Source of the DNA: Streptomyces caelestis
GTDB taxonomy: Bacteria; Actinomycetota; Actinomycetes; Streptomycetales; Streptomycetaceae
NCBI RefSeq assembly: GCF_001279005.1
Contig: NZ_LGCN01000228.1
Span: 176,478 to 240,477 of the forward strand
Direction: 5' to 3'
Length of the DNA: 64,000 nucleotides
Both the position numbers and the translations under genes were made by a program. Under the pieces are notes generated by a model. That model was not told the origin of the DNA, searched no databases, and was given only the letters and a program-made list of their open reading frames with translations. Of this stretch, positions 1 through 8,456 are shown piece after piece. How positions within the stretch are numbered: the stretch's first letter is position 1; each line of letters starts with the position of its first letter.

Positions 1-242
1 GCGTCGTACACCTGGGCGCCCTGGCCGCAGACGGCGAGGCCCTCGTAGCCGAGGTCGTCGAGTATGGGACGGGTCCAGGGCACCGCGCGGCCGGTGACGA
101 CGATGTGCGCGGCGCCCGCCGCGGTGGCCGCGGCGAGCGCGTCACGGGTGCGGCGGGAGACCGAGTGGTCGTTCCGCAGCAGTGTGCCGTCGAGGTCGGT
201 GGCGATGAGCCGGTAGGGGAAGGGCGCGGGGGCGGTGCTCAC
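1..242 (-). CDS. HAD-family phosphatase, Cof-like (partial, N-terminal part)
   Basis: The window holds only the first 80 residues. They contain HAD motif I (ATDLDGTLL, nucleophile and acid/base aspartates) and motif II (VVTGR), followed by a cap-side start typical of Cof-type sugar-phosphate or flavin phosphatases. The start is a GTG that overlaps the serS stop codon by four bases (GTGA), so the two genes are probably translationally coupled. The substrate cannot be read from the sequence. The gene continues beyond the left edge of the window. Confidence 0.85.
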   Translation of the reverse strand, partial: MSTAPAPFPYRLIATDLDGTLLRNDHSVSRRTRDALAAATAAGAAHIVVTGRAVPWTRPILDDLGYEGLAVCGQGAQVYD

Positions 243-1516
243 TTGGTGACCGGCTCCAGGATCTCCCGGCCGCCCAGGTACGGACGCAGCACCTCCGGCA
301 CGCGCACGGAGCCGTCGGCCTGCTGGTGGTTCTCCAGGATCGCCACGATCGTGCGCGGTACGGCGCACAGCGTGCCGTTGAGCGTGGCCAGCGGGCGCAC
401 CTTCTTGTCCTCACGGACGCGGATCGACAGCCGGCGCGACTGGAACTCGGTGCAGTCCGAGGTCGAGGTCAGCTCGCGGTACTTGCCCTGGGTCGGGATC
501 CACGCCTCGCAGTCGTACTTGCGCGCGGCCGAGGAGCCCAGGTCGCCCGAGGCGACGTCGATCACGCGGAACGGCAGCTCCAGCGAGGTCAGCCACTGCT
601 TCTCCCACTCCAGCAGCCGCTGGTGCTCCGCCTGGGAGTCCTCCGGGGCGACGTACGAGAACATCTCGACCTTGTCGAACTGGTGCACGCGGAAGATGCC
701 CCGGGTGTCCTTGCCGTGCGAGCCGGCCTCGCGGCGGAAGCAGGGCGAGAAGCCCGCGTACCGCAGCGGCAGCCGGTCGGCGTCGAGGATCTCGTCCATG
801 TGGTACGCGGCCAGCGCCACCTCGGACGTGCCGACCAGGTAGAGGTCGTCCTTGTCCAGGTGGTAGACGTCCTGGGCCGCCTGGCCGAGGAAGCCGGTGC
901 CCGCCATCGACTGGGGGCGCACCAGCGCGGGGGTCAGCATCGGGGTGAAGCCGGCGGCCGTGGCCTGGGCCATCGCGGCGTTCACCAGGGCGAGCTCGAG
1001 CAGCGCGCCGACGCCGGTCAGGAAGTAGAAGCGGGAGCCCGAGACCTTGGCGCCGCGCTCGACGTCGATGGCGCCGAGGAGCTGGCCGAGCTCCAGGTGG
1101 TCCTTGGGCGCGAAGCCCTCGGCGTCGAAGTCGCGGATGTCGCCGTGCGTCTCCAGCGTGACGAAGTCCTCCTCGCCGCCGACGGGCACGTCGGGGTGGA
1201 CGAGGTTGCTCAGCTTGAGCAGAAGGTCCTGGGTCTCGCTCGCCGCGGCGTCGCGGTCGGCGTCGGCCGCCTTGACGTCGGCCTTGAGCTGTTCGGCCTT
1301 CTTCAGCAGCTCGGCCTTCTCGTCACCGGCCGCCTTGGGGATGAGCTTGCCGAGCGACTTCTGCTCGGCGCGCAGCTCGTCGAAGCGGACGCCGGACGAC
1401 CTGCGCCGCTCGTCGGCAGACAGGAGGGCGTCGACGAGCGCGACGTCCTCTCCACGGGCGCGCTGCGAAGCACGCACACGGTCGGGGTCCTCACGAAGCA
1501 GGCGAAGGTCAATCAC
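239..1516 (-). CDS. serS: Seryl-tRNA synthetase
   Basis: This is a cytoplasmic class II synthetase that charges tRNA-Ser. The 425-residue protein matches the usual family length. An N-terminal charged coiled-coil arm (about residues 30-100) contacts the long variable arm of tRNA-Ser. The catalytic core follows, with the GTSEVAL loop, motif 2 ([21 protein letters not shown]) and motif 3 ([17 protein letters not shown]). The GTG start of [14 protein letters not shown] was chosen because the family begins there; the frame stays open for 14 more codons without conserved residues. No clear Shine-Dalgarno sequence is visible. No T-box leader was found upstream. The long intergenic region behind it carries the DnaA-box cluster. 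Confidence 0.97.
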   Translation of the reverse strand: MIDLRLLREDPDRVRASQRARGEDVALVDALLSADERRRSSGVRFDELRAEQKSLGKLIPKAAGDEKAELLKKAEQLKADVKAADADRDAAASETQDLLLKLSNLVHPDVPVGGEEDFVTLETHGDIRDFDAEGFAPKDHLELGQLLGAIDVERGAKVSGSRFYFLTGVGALLELALVNAAMAQATAAGFTPMLTPALVRPQSMAGTGFLGQAAQDVYHLDKDDLYLVGTSEVALAAYHMDEILDADRLPLRYAGFSPCFRREAGSHGKDTRGIFRVHQFDKVEMFSYVAPEDSQAEHQRLLEWEKQWLTSLELPFRVIDVASGDLGSSAARKYDCEAWIPTQGKYRELTSTSDCTEFQSRRLSIRVREDKKVRPLATLNGTLCAVPRTIVAILENHQQADGSVRVPEVLRPYLGGREILEPVTK

Positions 1517-1709
1517 GCGGTCAAGGCTACCGGTGCGGGGTGACGCCCCACGACCCACTATTGCGGTGCGGCGGCTCCCTTTCCGTTATGAGGGAATTGC
1601 GTGAAATGTTCCTCAAGGTCAACAAATGGTGTGCTTCCCCTGGAACGGGTCAGTTCGGGGGTCGTCGGTTGACCGGAGTTCCTTGCGCGGCAGGGAACTT
1701 GGGCTTCGG

Positions 1710-2021
1710 TTGTCCACAGGTATCCACACTTCCGGGGGGTTATCCACAGGGTGTGGGGAAGATCTGTGGACTTCGGAATGAGGTACTCCGGAACGCTTGA
1801 TCAAAGCCGAGAATCCCCAGGACGAACCTCCTTCATCCCCACTTTTGAGTGGAAAAGGATCACCCTGAAGGGTTGACCGAAGGAAAAGGGTGGACGAAGC
1901 GCGGCACGGGAGACGGTGAACGAGGTCATGCCCTGGGGAACGATGTGTCGACCGAATGTGACTTCGATGTCGACTTGTCCCCAGATGAAGAAGGGGGGCT
2001 GTGGATAACTCCTGTGGACAA
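1710..2021. promoter_or_regulatory. Cluster of DnaA boxes between serS and pheA
   Basis: Two groups of DnaA-box 9-mers lie in the 548-bp gap 1517-2064. The left group has TTGTCCACA (1710-1718, +), GTATCCACA (1720-1728, +), TTATCCACA (1740-1748, +) and AAGTCCACA (1765-1773, -). The right group has TTATCCACA (2000-2008, -) and TTGTCCACA (2013-2021, -). TTGTCCACA is the preferred Streptomyces DnaA box. The plus-strand boxes at the left and minus-strand boxes at the right face each other. No other gene is credible in the gap. DnaA clusters outside oriC that affect initiation timing are known in Streptomyces; from memory one was mapped on the S. coelicolor cosmid D78 near here. A role as DnaA titration site is inferred. 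Confidence 0.75.
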
Positions 2022-2064
2022 TGAAAATCAGCAGGTAGGACCGGGCCCGTCTTCTCCGGACCGG

Positions 2065-2997
2065 TCAGAACCGCCCGTCCTGGCACCGCGCGACCCAGTC
2101 CGCCGCCCCCGTGAACTCCTCGTCCGACGTCCCGGGGAACGGCGGTCGCGCCTCGCCGGGCCGTATGTCGGCACGCGGGTACGAACCGAGGTAGCGCACC
2201 TGCAGACAGATCCGCTTGAGCCCCATCAGCGCCTCGGACATCCGGCGGTCCGAGATGTGGCCCTCGGCGTCGACGCAGAAGCAGTAGTTGCCGATCCCGG
2301 CACCGGTCGGCCGGGACTGGAGCAGCATCAGGTTGATGCCGCGGGTGGCGAACTCGCCCAGCAGGTCACGCAGGCCACCGGGGTGGTCGTCGCGCTGCCA
2401 CAGCACGACGGACGTCTTGTCGGCGCCCGTGGGCGCGGCGGGCCGGGCGGGGCGGCCCACCAGCACGAACCTGGTCTGGGCGTTCTCCGCGTCGTGGATC
2501 TCCGTCTCCAGTGCCTCCAGGCCGTACCGGGCGGCGGCGAACTCGCCGGCGAAGGCCGCGTCGTACCGGCCCTCCTGGACCAGTCGCGCACCGTCCGCGT
2601 TGGAGGCGGACGACTCCCAGACGACGTCCGGGAGGTGCGTCTTCAGCCAGTTGCGGACCTGCGGCTGGGCGGCCGGGTGGGCGGTGACCGTCTTGATGTC
2701 CGACAGCTTGGTGCCCGGACGCACGAGCAGCGCGAAGGTGATCGACAGCAGCACCTCGCGATAGATCATCAGCGGGGTGCCCGCGACCAGTTCGTCGAGG
2801 GTGGCGGTGATGCCGCCCTCGACGGAGTTCTCGATGGGGACGAACGCGGCCTCGGCCTCGCCGACGCGCACCGCGTCGAGCGCGGACTGCACGGACACGT
2901 ACGGGATCAGCTCGCGGGTGGCCGCCTCGGGAAGCGTGCGCAGGGCGACTTCGGTGAAGGTGCCCTCTGGGCCGAGATACGCATAGCTCGCTGGCAT
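2065..2997 (-). CDS. pheA: Prephenate dehydratase
   Basis: The enzyme converts prephenate to phenylpyruvate in phenylalanine synthesis. The 310-residue protein begins with the PDT signature YLGPEGTFTEVAL. The first 180 residues form the type-2 periplasmic-binding-like catalytic domain and include the NAQTRFVLVGR segment carrying the essential TRF motif. A C-terminal ACT domain (about 200-275, HPGGLRDLLGEF) provides phenylalanine feedback. The usual ESRP motif of the ACT domain reads QSRP here. It is a monofunctional dehydratase without a chorismate mutase domain, as is normal in actinobacteria. It is transcribed toward the DnaA-box region and serS. Confidence 0.96.
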   Translation of the reverse strand: MPASYAYLGPEGTFTEVALRTLPEAATRELIPYVSVQSALDAVRVGEAEAAFVPIENSVEGGITATLDELVAGTPLMIYREVLLSITFALLVRPGTKLSDIKTVTAHPAAQPQVRNWLKTHLPDVVWESSASNADGARLVQEGRYDAAFAGEFAAARYGLEALETEIHDAENAQTRFVLVGRPARPAAPTGADKTSVVLWQRDDHPGGLRDLLGEFATRGINLMLLQSRPTGAGIGNYCFCVDAEGHISDRRMSEALMGLKRICLQVRYLGSYPRADIRPGEARPPFPGTSDEEFTGAADWVARCQDGRF

Positions 2998-3068
2998 GAC
3001 CTCACCCTAATGGGCCTCCGGACGGCGGCGGTCCCGCGAGAGCACGCAGGGGTGACGCGGGACGGTTC

Positions 3069-4355
3069 TCATCCCTCCAGCAGCCGCTGCCCCACATACT
3101 CTCCCTCCGCCGCGCCGCCCGGCACCGCGAACAGCCCGCTCGCCTCGTGGCGGACGAACGGCGTCAGGGCGTCGCCCCGGTCGAGCTTGCGCTGCACCGG
3201 CACGAAGCCGCGCAGCGGATCGGCCTGCCAGCAGACGAACAGCAGCCCCGCGTCCGGCGCCCCGTCCGCGTCGATGCCGTCGTGGTACGAGAACGGGCGG
3301 CGGAGCATGGCGGCGCCGCCGTTCTGGTCGGGTCGGGTGATCCTCGCGTGGGCGTTGATCGGGACGACCAGGTTGCCCCGGGAATCCGTCTTCTCCAGGT
3401 CCATCGCGGACGTCTCGGCGCCCCCGGACAGCGGTGCCCCGTCGGACTTGCGGCGCCCGATGACGCTCTCCTGCTCCTCGACCGGCAGCTTCTCCCAGTC
3501 GTCGAGCAGCATGCGGATACGGCGTACGACGACGTAGGAACCGTTCGCCATCCAGGCGGGCTCGCCCTGGTCGGGGACGAAGATCCGCTCGTCGAAGTCG
3601 GAGTCGGCGGGCTTGGGGTTGCGGGTGCCGTCGACCTGGCCCATCAGGTTGCGGGCGGTCATGGGGTGGGCGGTGGCGCCGGGTGAGCGGTTGAAGCCGT
3701 TCATCTGCCAGCGCACCCTGGCCGCCGAGCCCGCGTCCTTCTGGACGGCGCGCAGGGCGTGGAAGGCCACGAGGGCGTCGTCGGCGCCGATCTGCACCCA
3801 CAGGTCGCCGTCGCTGCGGGCCTTGTCGAGGTGGTCGGAGGAGAAGTCGGGCAGCGGGTCCAGGGCGACGGGGCGCTGTTTCTCCAGGCCGGTGCGTCCG
3901 AAGAAGCTGTGGCCGAAGCCGAAGGTGAGGGTCAGTGAGGAGGGGCCGGCGTCGCGGGCCACACCGGTGTCGTCCTGTGCGCTGGGCTCGCCCGCCATCA
4001 GCCGGCGGGCGCTGTCCGACCAGCGGCGCAGCAGTGCGGTGGCCTCCTTGCGACCGGCTCCGGGGGCGAGGTCGAAGGCGATGAGGTGGCCGCGGGCCTG
4101 GAGCGGCTGGGTGATGCCGGGCTGATGTTTCACGTGAAACTCGATGCGGCTGTCGCCCACCGACGTCAGCGGGGTGGCCGCGGCGGGCGCCGACGCGTAT
4201 CCCGCGGCCCCGCCCGCGGCCCCGAGCGCGAGCCCGGTGGCGCCGGCCGTGCCGAGCAGCCGGCGTCGGGAGATGCCGTTTCCCGCGGTCCGGTCCCCGG
4301 GCTCCCTCTGGGGCGCTCCGGGGGTCCGGAGCTGCGGAATGGTCTGGTCAGGCAT
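3069..4355 (-). CDS. Tat-exported Dyp-type heme peroxidase
   Basis: This is a 428-residue dye-decolorizing peroxidase of the EfeB/DypA class. A twin-arginine signal (ISRRRLLGTAG, residues 28-38) is followed by an Ala/Gly-rich hydrophobic stretch, so it is probably exported folded with heme. The diagnostic GxxDG motif is present (GQVDGTRN, 239-246), supplying the distal catalytic aspartate. A conserved histidine (NAHARITRPD, near 335) is the likely heme ligand. It starts 6 bases after the CopC-CopD gene and is probably the last gene of the copper operon. Its coding sequence contains a perfect parS site (codons 72-77). Confidence 0.93.
   Translation of the reverse strand: MPDQTIPQLRTPGAPQREPGDRTAGNGISRRRLLGTAGATGLALGAAGGAAGYASAPAAATPLTSVGDSRIEFHVKHQPGITQPLQARGHLIAFDLAPGAGRKEATALLRRWSDSARRLMAGEPSAQDDTGVARDAGPSSLTLTFGFGHSFFGRTGLEKQRPVALDPLPDFSSDHLDKARSDGDLWVQIGADDALVAFHALRAVQKDAGSAARVRWQMNGFNRSPGATAHPMTARNLMGQVDGTRNPKPADSDFDERIFVPDQGEPAWMANGSYVVVRRIRMLLDDWEKLPVEEQESVIGRRKSDGAPLSGGAETSAMDLEKTDSRGNLVVPINAHARITRPDQNGGAAMLRRPFSYHDGIDADGAPDAGLLFVCWQADPLRGFVPVQRKLDRGDALTPFVRHEASGLFAVPGGAAEGEYVGQRLLEG
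4127..4140. promoter_or_regulatory. parS site (ParB binding)
   Basis: GTTTCACGTGAAAC is a perfect 14-bp palindrome and an exact match to the actinobacterial parS core. It lies inside the Dyp peroxidase coding sequence, where it encodes the EFHVKH segment. ParB loaded at parS sites around oriC drives chromosome segregation during sporulation. It is the only copy I found in the window. Confidence 0.9.
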
Positions 4356-4361
4356 GGTGGT

Positions 4362-6305
4362 TCAGCCGATCTTCGCGTTCTTCGAGACGGTCACCTGGTC
4401 GATGTCGGAGGTCCGCACGGTCACCTCGATCTTCCAGTCGCCCGTCATGGGGAGCTGTACTCCGCTCGCCGACCAGTGCCCGGTGGTGATGCGGTCGGGG
4501 GCGACGGGCAGCGGCCCGATGCCCTTGGCGGAGAGGGTGAGGGCGACCTTCACCTCGGGGAGGTCGACGGCCTGGCCGTCCGGGCCCTCCGCATAGACGT
4601 GCAGGGTGTTGTCGCCGGTCCGGGCGGGGTCGAGGTCGACCGTGACGACGCCCTTGCCGTTCTCGCCGCCGGTGTCGAAGGGCATGTTCAGCGTCACCGC
4701 GCCGGTGCCCTGACCGGTCGAGGCGGACGACGAGGCCGAGGCGGAGGCGGCCGCCTCGACCTCCTGCTCGGTACGCCCCGGCTCGGTCTGCGTCAGCACG
4801 GTGGTGACGGCGAGCAGGACGACGGCGACGCCCGCCTCGGCGAGTACGGAGCGGCGCAGGCCGAAGCGGTGGGGGTCGGCGTCGCGCAGCCGCTTCTGCC
4901 GGGCGTTCTCCATTGCGGCCCGCTGCCGGGCGAGCTGAACGGCCCGGGCGTCGTCGCCCTTCCGGGCCTCCGTGGCCCCGCCCGCCGCCGGCTGCTTCTC
5001 CTCCTCGCGCGCCGCCGGGGCGGGTGCCTCGGCCAGTCGTGCCGTCCAGCGCCGTGAGAGGGAGGCGATCGCGACCAGCACCGCCATGAGTCCGATCTTG
5101 GCGAGCAGCAGCTGCCCGTACCGGGTGTCGGTCAACGCCGACCAGGAGCCGAGCTGCCGCCAGCTCTGGTAGACGCCGGTGACGACCAGCGTCACCACGC
5201 TGCCGAAGGCGAGCCGGGAGAACCGCCGGACGGCGTCCTGGTCGACCGGGGTCTCGGCGGGCGCCCGGTAGAGGGCGACGAGCAGGGTGGTGAGTCCGCC
5301 GAGCCAGACGGCGACGGCCAGCAGGTGGACCACGTCGACGGGCATGGCGATGCCGGGCTGGAGCCCTTGGGAGGCGTGTTCGGACATGGCCCAGCTGGCG
5401 GCGAGCCCGGCCGCCACGACCGTCCCGCCGAGCGCGAGCCCGAAGGTCAGGTCCCGCTTCTCCTCGGTCTCCCCCGAATCGGTCCGCCGACGCGTGGCGT
5501 CGTCGTTCAGGGCGGTGGACGACGGGCGGGCGTAGGCGCCGAACAGCACCGCGATGAACAGGGCCGCCGCGGCGAGCAGCAGCAGCCGGGACACCAGTGC
5601 CGCGCCGGTCTTCGTCTGGAGCACGTCTCCGAGCAGCGACAGGTCGAAGACGTCGCCGACCGCGCCGGAGGTGGTGTAGGAGCCGCGCAGGAGCAGCAGC
5701 GTGAGCGTGGCCGCGGTGAGCGTCAGCCAGCCGGAGACGACCAGCCGCTGTACCGCCCGCACGCCGGAGCCGCCTCCCCAGCAGGCGAGCACGAAGGCGG
5801 CCCCGCCGACCATGACGGCGAAGCCGGCGTACGACACGTAGCGGCCGAAGCCGTACAGCCAGCCGATCAGGCCGTCGTCGGAGGCCTGCGCGGAGACCGG
5901 GACGGAGGTCTCGGAGGGTGCGCCGATGGAGAAGGTGAAGGCGCCGGCGACGGGGTGGCTGTCCGCGGACACCACCTGGTAGGCCACGGTGTACGTGCCG
6001 TCGGGCAGCCCGCTGAGCAGCCGCACGGTGTACGTCGTGCCGCTGGGGTTGGCCGGGTCGCCCTTGTCGACCCGCTCGCCCTTGGGGTCGAGGACGCGCA
6101 CGGCGTCGTCGCTCACCGCGATCCGCTCGGAGAAGGTGAGCGAGACCTGGGCGGGCGCCGTGTCGACCACCGCCCCCTGGCCGGGGTCGCTGCCGGTCAG
6201 CGCGGCGTGCGCGGAGGCGGGAGCGGCTCCGGCGAGGAGCGCGCCGGTGACGGCCAGGAGCAGCAGCACCAGGATCCGCACGCGGGGGGCGATGGTCTGG
6301 GTCAC
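4362..6305 (-). CDS. CopC-CopD fusion copper protein
   Basis: This 647-residue protein handles copper at the membrane. A signal peptide ends at ASA, so the mature protein starts HAALTGSDP (H33), and the N-terminal histidine is the classic CopC Cu(II) ligand. The CopC beta-sandwich (33-155) ends with the DSHPVAGAF motif. About eight transmembrane helices follow (CopD, roughly 175-430), then a charged cytoplasmic stretch, a further helix near 505-525, and a C-terminal FixH/YtkA-like beta domain (about 545-647). It sits 13 bases after the PCuAC gene and 6 bases before the peroxidase, in one operon. Copper import toward cuproenzymes is more likely than efflux, given the Sco1 and PCuAC neighbours. 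Confidence 0.93.
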   Translation of the reverse strand: MTQTIAPRVRILVLLLLAVTGALLAGAAPASAHAALTGSDPGQGAVVDTAPAQVSLTFSERIAVSDDAVRVLDPKGERVDKGDPANPSGTTYTVRLLSGLPDGTYTVAYQVVSADSHPVAGAFTFSIGAPSETSVPVSAQASDDGLIGWLYGFGRYVSYAGFAVMVGGAAFVLACWGGGSGVRAVQRLVVSGWLTLTAATLTLLLLRGSYTTSGAVGDVFDLSLLGDVLQTKTGAALVSRLLLLAAAALFIAVLFGAYARPSSTALNDDATRRRTDSGETEEKRDLTFGLALGGTVVAAGLAASWAMSEHASQGLQPGIAMPVDVVHLLAVAVWLGGLTTLLVALYRAPAETPVDQDAVRRFSRLAFGSVVTLVVTGVYQSWRQLGSWSALTDTRYGQLLLAKIGLMAVLVAIASLSRRWTARLAEAPAPAAREEEKQPAAGGATEARKGDDARAVQLARQRAAMENARQKRLRDADPHRFGLRRSVLAEAGVAVVLLAVTTVLTQTEPGRTEQEVEAAASASASSSASTGQGTGAVTLNMPFDTGGENGKGVVTVDLDPARTGDNTLHVYAEGPDGQAVDLPEVKVALTLSAKGIGPLPVAPDRITTGHWSASGVQLPMTGDWKIEVTVRTSDIDQVTVSKNAKIG

Positions 6306-6318
6306 GGGGGTGTCTCCC

Positions 6319-6768
6319 TCAGTGTCCGGTCTTCGGGGTGTAGGTGGCCGGTTTCACCGGGATCTCGACCGTGACGGGGTCGGACCGGTCGAAGCGCAGC
6401 TCGACGGTGACCTTCTGGCCCTGCTTCGGCTTCCGCTTCAGCTGTTCGAACATCAGGTGGTTGCCGCCGCTCTCGAGCACCAGGCTGCCGTGGGCCGGGA
6501 TGTCGAGGGCCTCGGCCTCCTGCATGGCTCCGTCGACGGTCTCGTGCACGGTGACCTGGCCGGCGACGTCGCTGCTGACCGAGGTCAGCCGGTCCGCGGA
6601 GTCGCCTTCATTGGTGATGGTGAGGAAGCCGGCGGCCATGTCGGAGACCGGCTGCGGCATGTACGCGGAGCCGACGGACAGGTCCGCCGGGCCGTCGTCC
6701 GAGCCGCCGCACCCCGCGAGGGCCAGCGCCCCGGCGACGATCAGGGCCGCGGCTGCCGGGCGCCTCAC
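6319..6768 (-). CDS. PCu(A)C-type periplasmic copper chaperone lipoprotein
   Basis: The 149-residue protein begins with a lipoprotein signal (lipobox LALAGC), so it is anchored outside the membrane. The PCuAC copper site is readable: AYMPQP, VTVHET, GAM and GNHLMFE supply the Met/His ligands of the H-M-X10-M-X21-H-X-M type. The family delivers Cu(I) to the CuA site of cytochrome oxidase together with Sco1, whose gene is directly upstream. The GTG start overlaps the sco1 stop by four bases, so the two are coupled. Confidence 0.92.
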   Translation of the reverse strand: MRRPAAAALIVAGALALAGCGGSDDGPADLSVGSAYMPQPVSDMAAGFLTITNEGDSADRLTSVSSDVAGQVTVHETVDGAMQEAEALDIPAHGSLVLESGGNHLMFEQLKRKPKQGQKVTVELRFDRSDPVTVEIPVKPATYTPKTGH

Positions 6769-7421
6769 GGGTTCTCGCCCTTGATGATCTTGGGGAGGTC
6801 CTTGGTGTAGTCCTCGACGGTGGCGTCCTCGCCGTAGAGGACGTAACCGCCGTCGGTCTTCGGGGAGAAGGCGATGACCTGGGTGCCGTGGTCGGAGACG
6901 GTCTTGCCGTTGTCGTCCTTGCGCGGCGGGTCGATCGAGATGCCGAGGGTGCGGGCGCCGGCCTGGATGGTGTCGAAGTCGCCGGTCAGGCCGACGACCT
7001 GGGAGTCGATACCCTTGAGCCACGTGCCCAGCGCGGCGGGGGTGTCACGTTCCGGGTCGGTGGTGACGAACACGAGCCGCAGCTCGTCCTGCTGTTCCCG
7101 GGGCAGCTGCTTCTTGGCCACGGCGAGGTTGTTCATCGTCAGCGGGCAGACGTCGGGGCAGTGCGTGTAGCCGAAGTAGATCAGGGTCGGCTTGCCCGCG
7201 GTCTCCGCACGGAGGTCGTACTCCTCGCCGTTCGTGTCGGTGAGGACGAGGTCCGGCTTCTGGAACGGATGGTCGAGGACGGTGGCCGCCTTCTGGGCGC
7301 CGGCCTCCTCGGAGACCACGGCGATGGGCTCGCCGCTGTCGCCGGACCCGCTGCCGCAGGCGGACAGGGTGAGGGAGGCGACGGCGAGCAGGGCCGCGGC
7401 CGTGAAGGTCTTCTTGCGCAT
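6765..7421 (-). CDS. Sco1/SenC copper chaperone lipoprotein
   Basis: Thioredoxin-fold protein of 218 residues that inserts copper into, or reduces, cytochrome oxidase CuA. It starts MRKKTF with a lipobox (LTLSACG). The copper-binding CxxxC motif is present (GYTHCPDVCPLTM), and a downstream conserved histidine is in DHGTQVIAF. The ATG at 7421 was chosen because it precedes the signal peptide; longer in-frame extensions are low-complexity. It lies between the YcnI gene (91 bases upstream) and the PCuAC gene (overlapping). Confidence 0.95.
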   Translation of the reverse strand: MRKKTFTAAALLAVASLTLSACGSGSGDSGEPIAVVSEEAGAQKAATVLDHPFQKPDLVLTDTNGEEYDLRAETAGKPTLIYFGYTHCPDVCPLTMNNLAVAKKQLPREQQDELRLVFVTTDPERDTPAALGTWLKGIDSQVVGLTGDFDTIQAGARTLGISIDPPRKDDNGKTVSDHGTQVIAFSPKTDGGYVLYGEDATVEDYTKDLPKIIKGENP

Positions 7422-7512
7422 GAATGGTCCTGAGAGGTGAGTGCTCCGGCGCGCACCGGGAGACCACGGGGCCGTGGGCGACCCGGTGCGCGCCGTCGAG
7501 GAGAGAGAGGGG

Positions 7513-8277
7513 TCAGGCGGTGGTGCGCCGACGCCCGGCGAGTACGCCGTAGGCGACGCCCGCGGCGCCGACCACGATGCCGACGACGCCCAGGACGCGG
7601 GCGGTGGTGTCGGTGCCGCCGGAGTCGCCCTCGTCGGCGGAGGCGGCGGTCTCGGCGGTTTCGGCGGAGGCGTTCCCGGCCGCCGCGGTGTCGTCGGAGG
7701 TCTTGTCGTCGGCCGCGGCACCGTGTGAGTGGCCGTCCTCGGAGGCCTCGGACAGGGTGAGGACGGGAGCCGGGTGGTCGGGCTCCTCCTGGCCCTTCTG
7801 CGGCACCTCGATCCAGCGGACGACCTCCTTGCTGGAGTACGTCTGCAGGGCCTTGAAGACGAGTTCGTCGGCGTCCTCGGGGAGCGTGCCGACGGACACC
7901 GGGAACTTCTGGAAGAAGCCGGGTTCGATGCCGTCGCCCTTGGCGGTCCAGGTCACCTTGGAGACCGCCTCGTCGATCTTCTTGCCGTGCATCTCGAGCG
8001 GCTTGTCCAGCTTGGACTTGGTGACCTCGACGTCCCAGCCCGCGACCGGCTGCGGCATCACGGACGCCAGCGGGTGGTCCGTGGGGAAGGTGACCTCGAG
8101 CTTGGTGGTCGAGGCGTCGTCCCGCTCGTTGGGGACCTTGAAGCCGACGACCGCGTAGTCGCCCTTCGCGGCCTCACCCTCCGGCTGCACGCTGACGTGG
8201 GCGAAGCAGGGGGTGGACACGGCGAGGACGGCGGCACCGGCGACGGCGCCGGCGGCGGCGATACGGGAAGCCTTCAT
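7513..8277 (-). CDS. YcnI-like copper-binding protein (DUF1775)
   Basis: The 254-residue exported protein has a signal peptide ending in CFA followed by HVSVQPEG; the new N-terminal His is the expected copper ligand of YcnI domains. The domain spans residues 26-165. An acidic Ala/Ser/Asp linker follows, then one C-terminal helix and an RRR tail, so it is anchored with the domain outside. It is the first gene of the copper operon and the promoter should lie just upstream of 8277. YcnI proteins co-occur with CopC/CopD in many actinobacteria. Confidence 0.92.
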   Translation of the reverse strand: MKASRIAAAGAVAGAAVLAVSTPCFAHVSVQPEGEAAKGDYAVVGFKVPNERDDASTTKLEVTFPTDHPLASVMPQPVAGWDVEVTKSKLDKPLEMHGKKIDEAVSKVTWTAKGDGIEPGFFQKFPVSVGTLPEDADELVFKALQTYSSKEVVRWIEVPQKGQEEPDHPAPVLTLSEASEDGHSHGAAADDKTSDDTAAAGNASAETAETAASADEGDSGGTDTTARVLGVVGIVVGAAGVAYGVLAGRRRTTA

Positions 8278-8456
8278 GGCAGAAGCACTCCGCTTCGGTT
8301 GAGGTTTCACTGACGGTGAGGGATGTGCCGTGCGTACGACCGGACGGGCCCTGCGGGCAGGACGGCCGGGCGCACACGGAAACGGCCGCACGCGCGCGTG
8401 CCGCACGTCGGCGCCCCTCTCCGCGGTCGGGAACCCGGAGCGGTGGTCGCCTGGCG

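Noticed and set aside
1517..1800. T-box riboswitch ahead of serS
   Set aside because: I could not find the T-box TGGN-type antiterminator sequence or a specifier hairpin; the conserved elements in the gap are DnaA boxes.
1849..3537. A 562-codon plus-strand frame across the DnaA-box gap and pheA
   Set aside because: Most of it is antisense to pheA and the peroxidase gene; the first part lies over the DnaA boxes and has no family-like sequence.
6765..7721. Sco1 start extended to 7721
   Set aside because: The extension is a Pro/Thr-rich shadow of the YcnI gene; the lipoprotein signal begins at the ATG at 7421.
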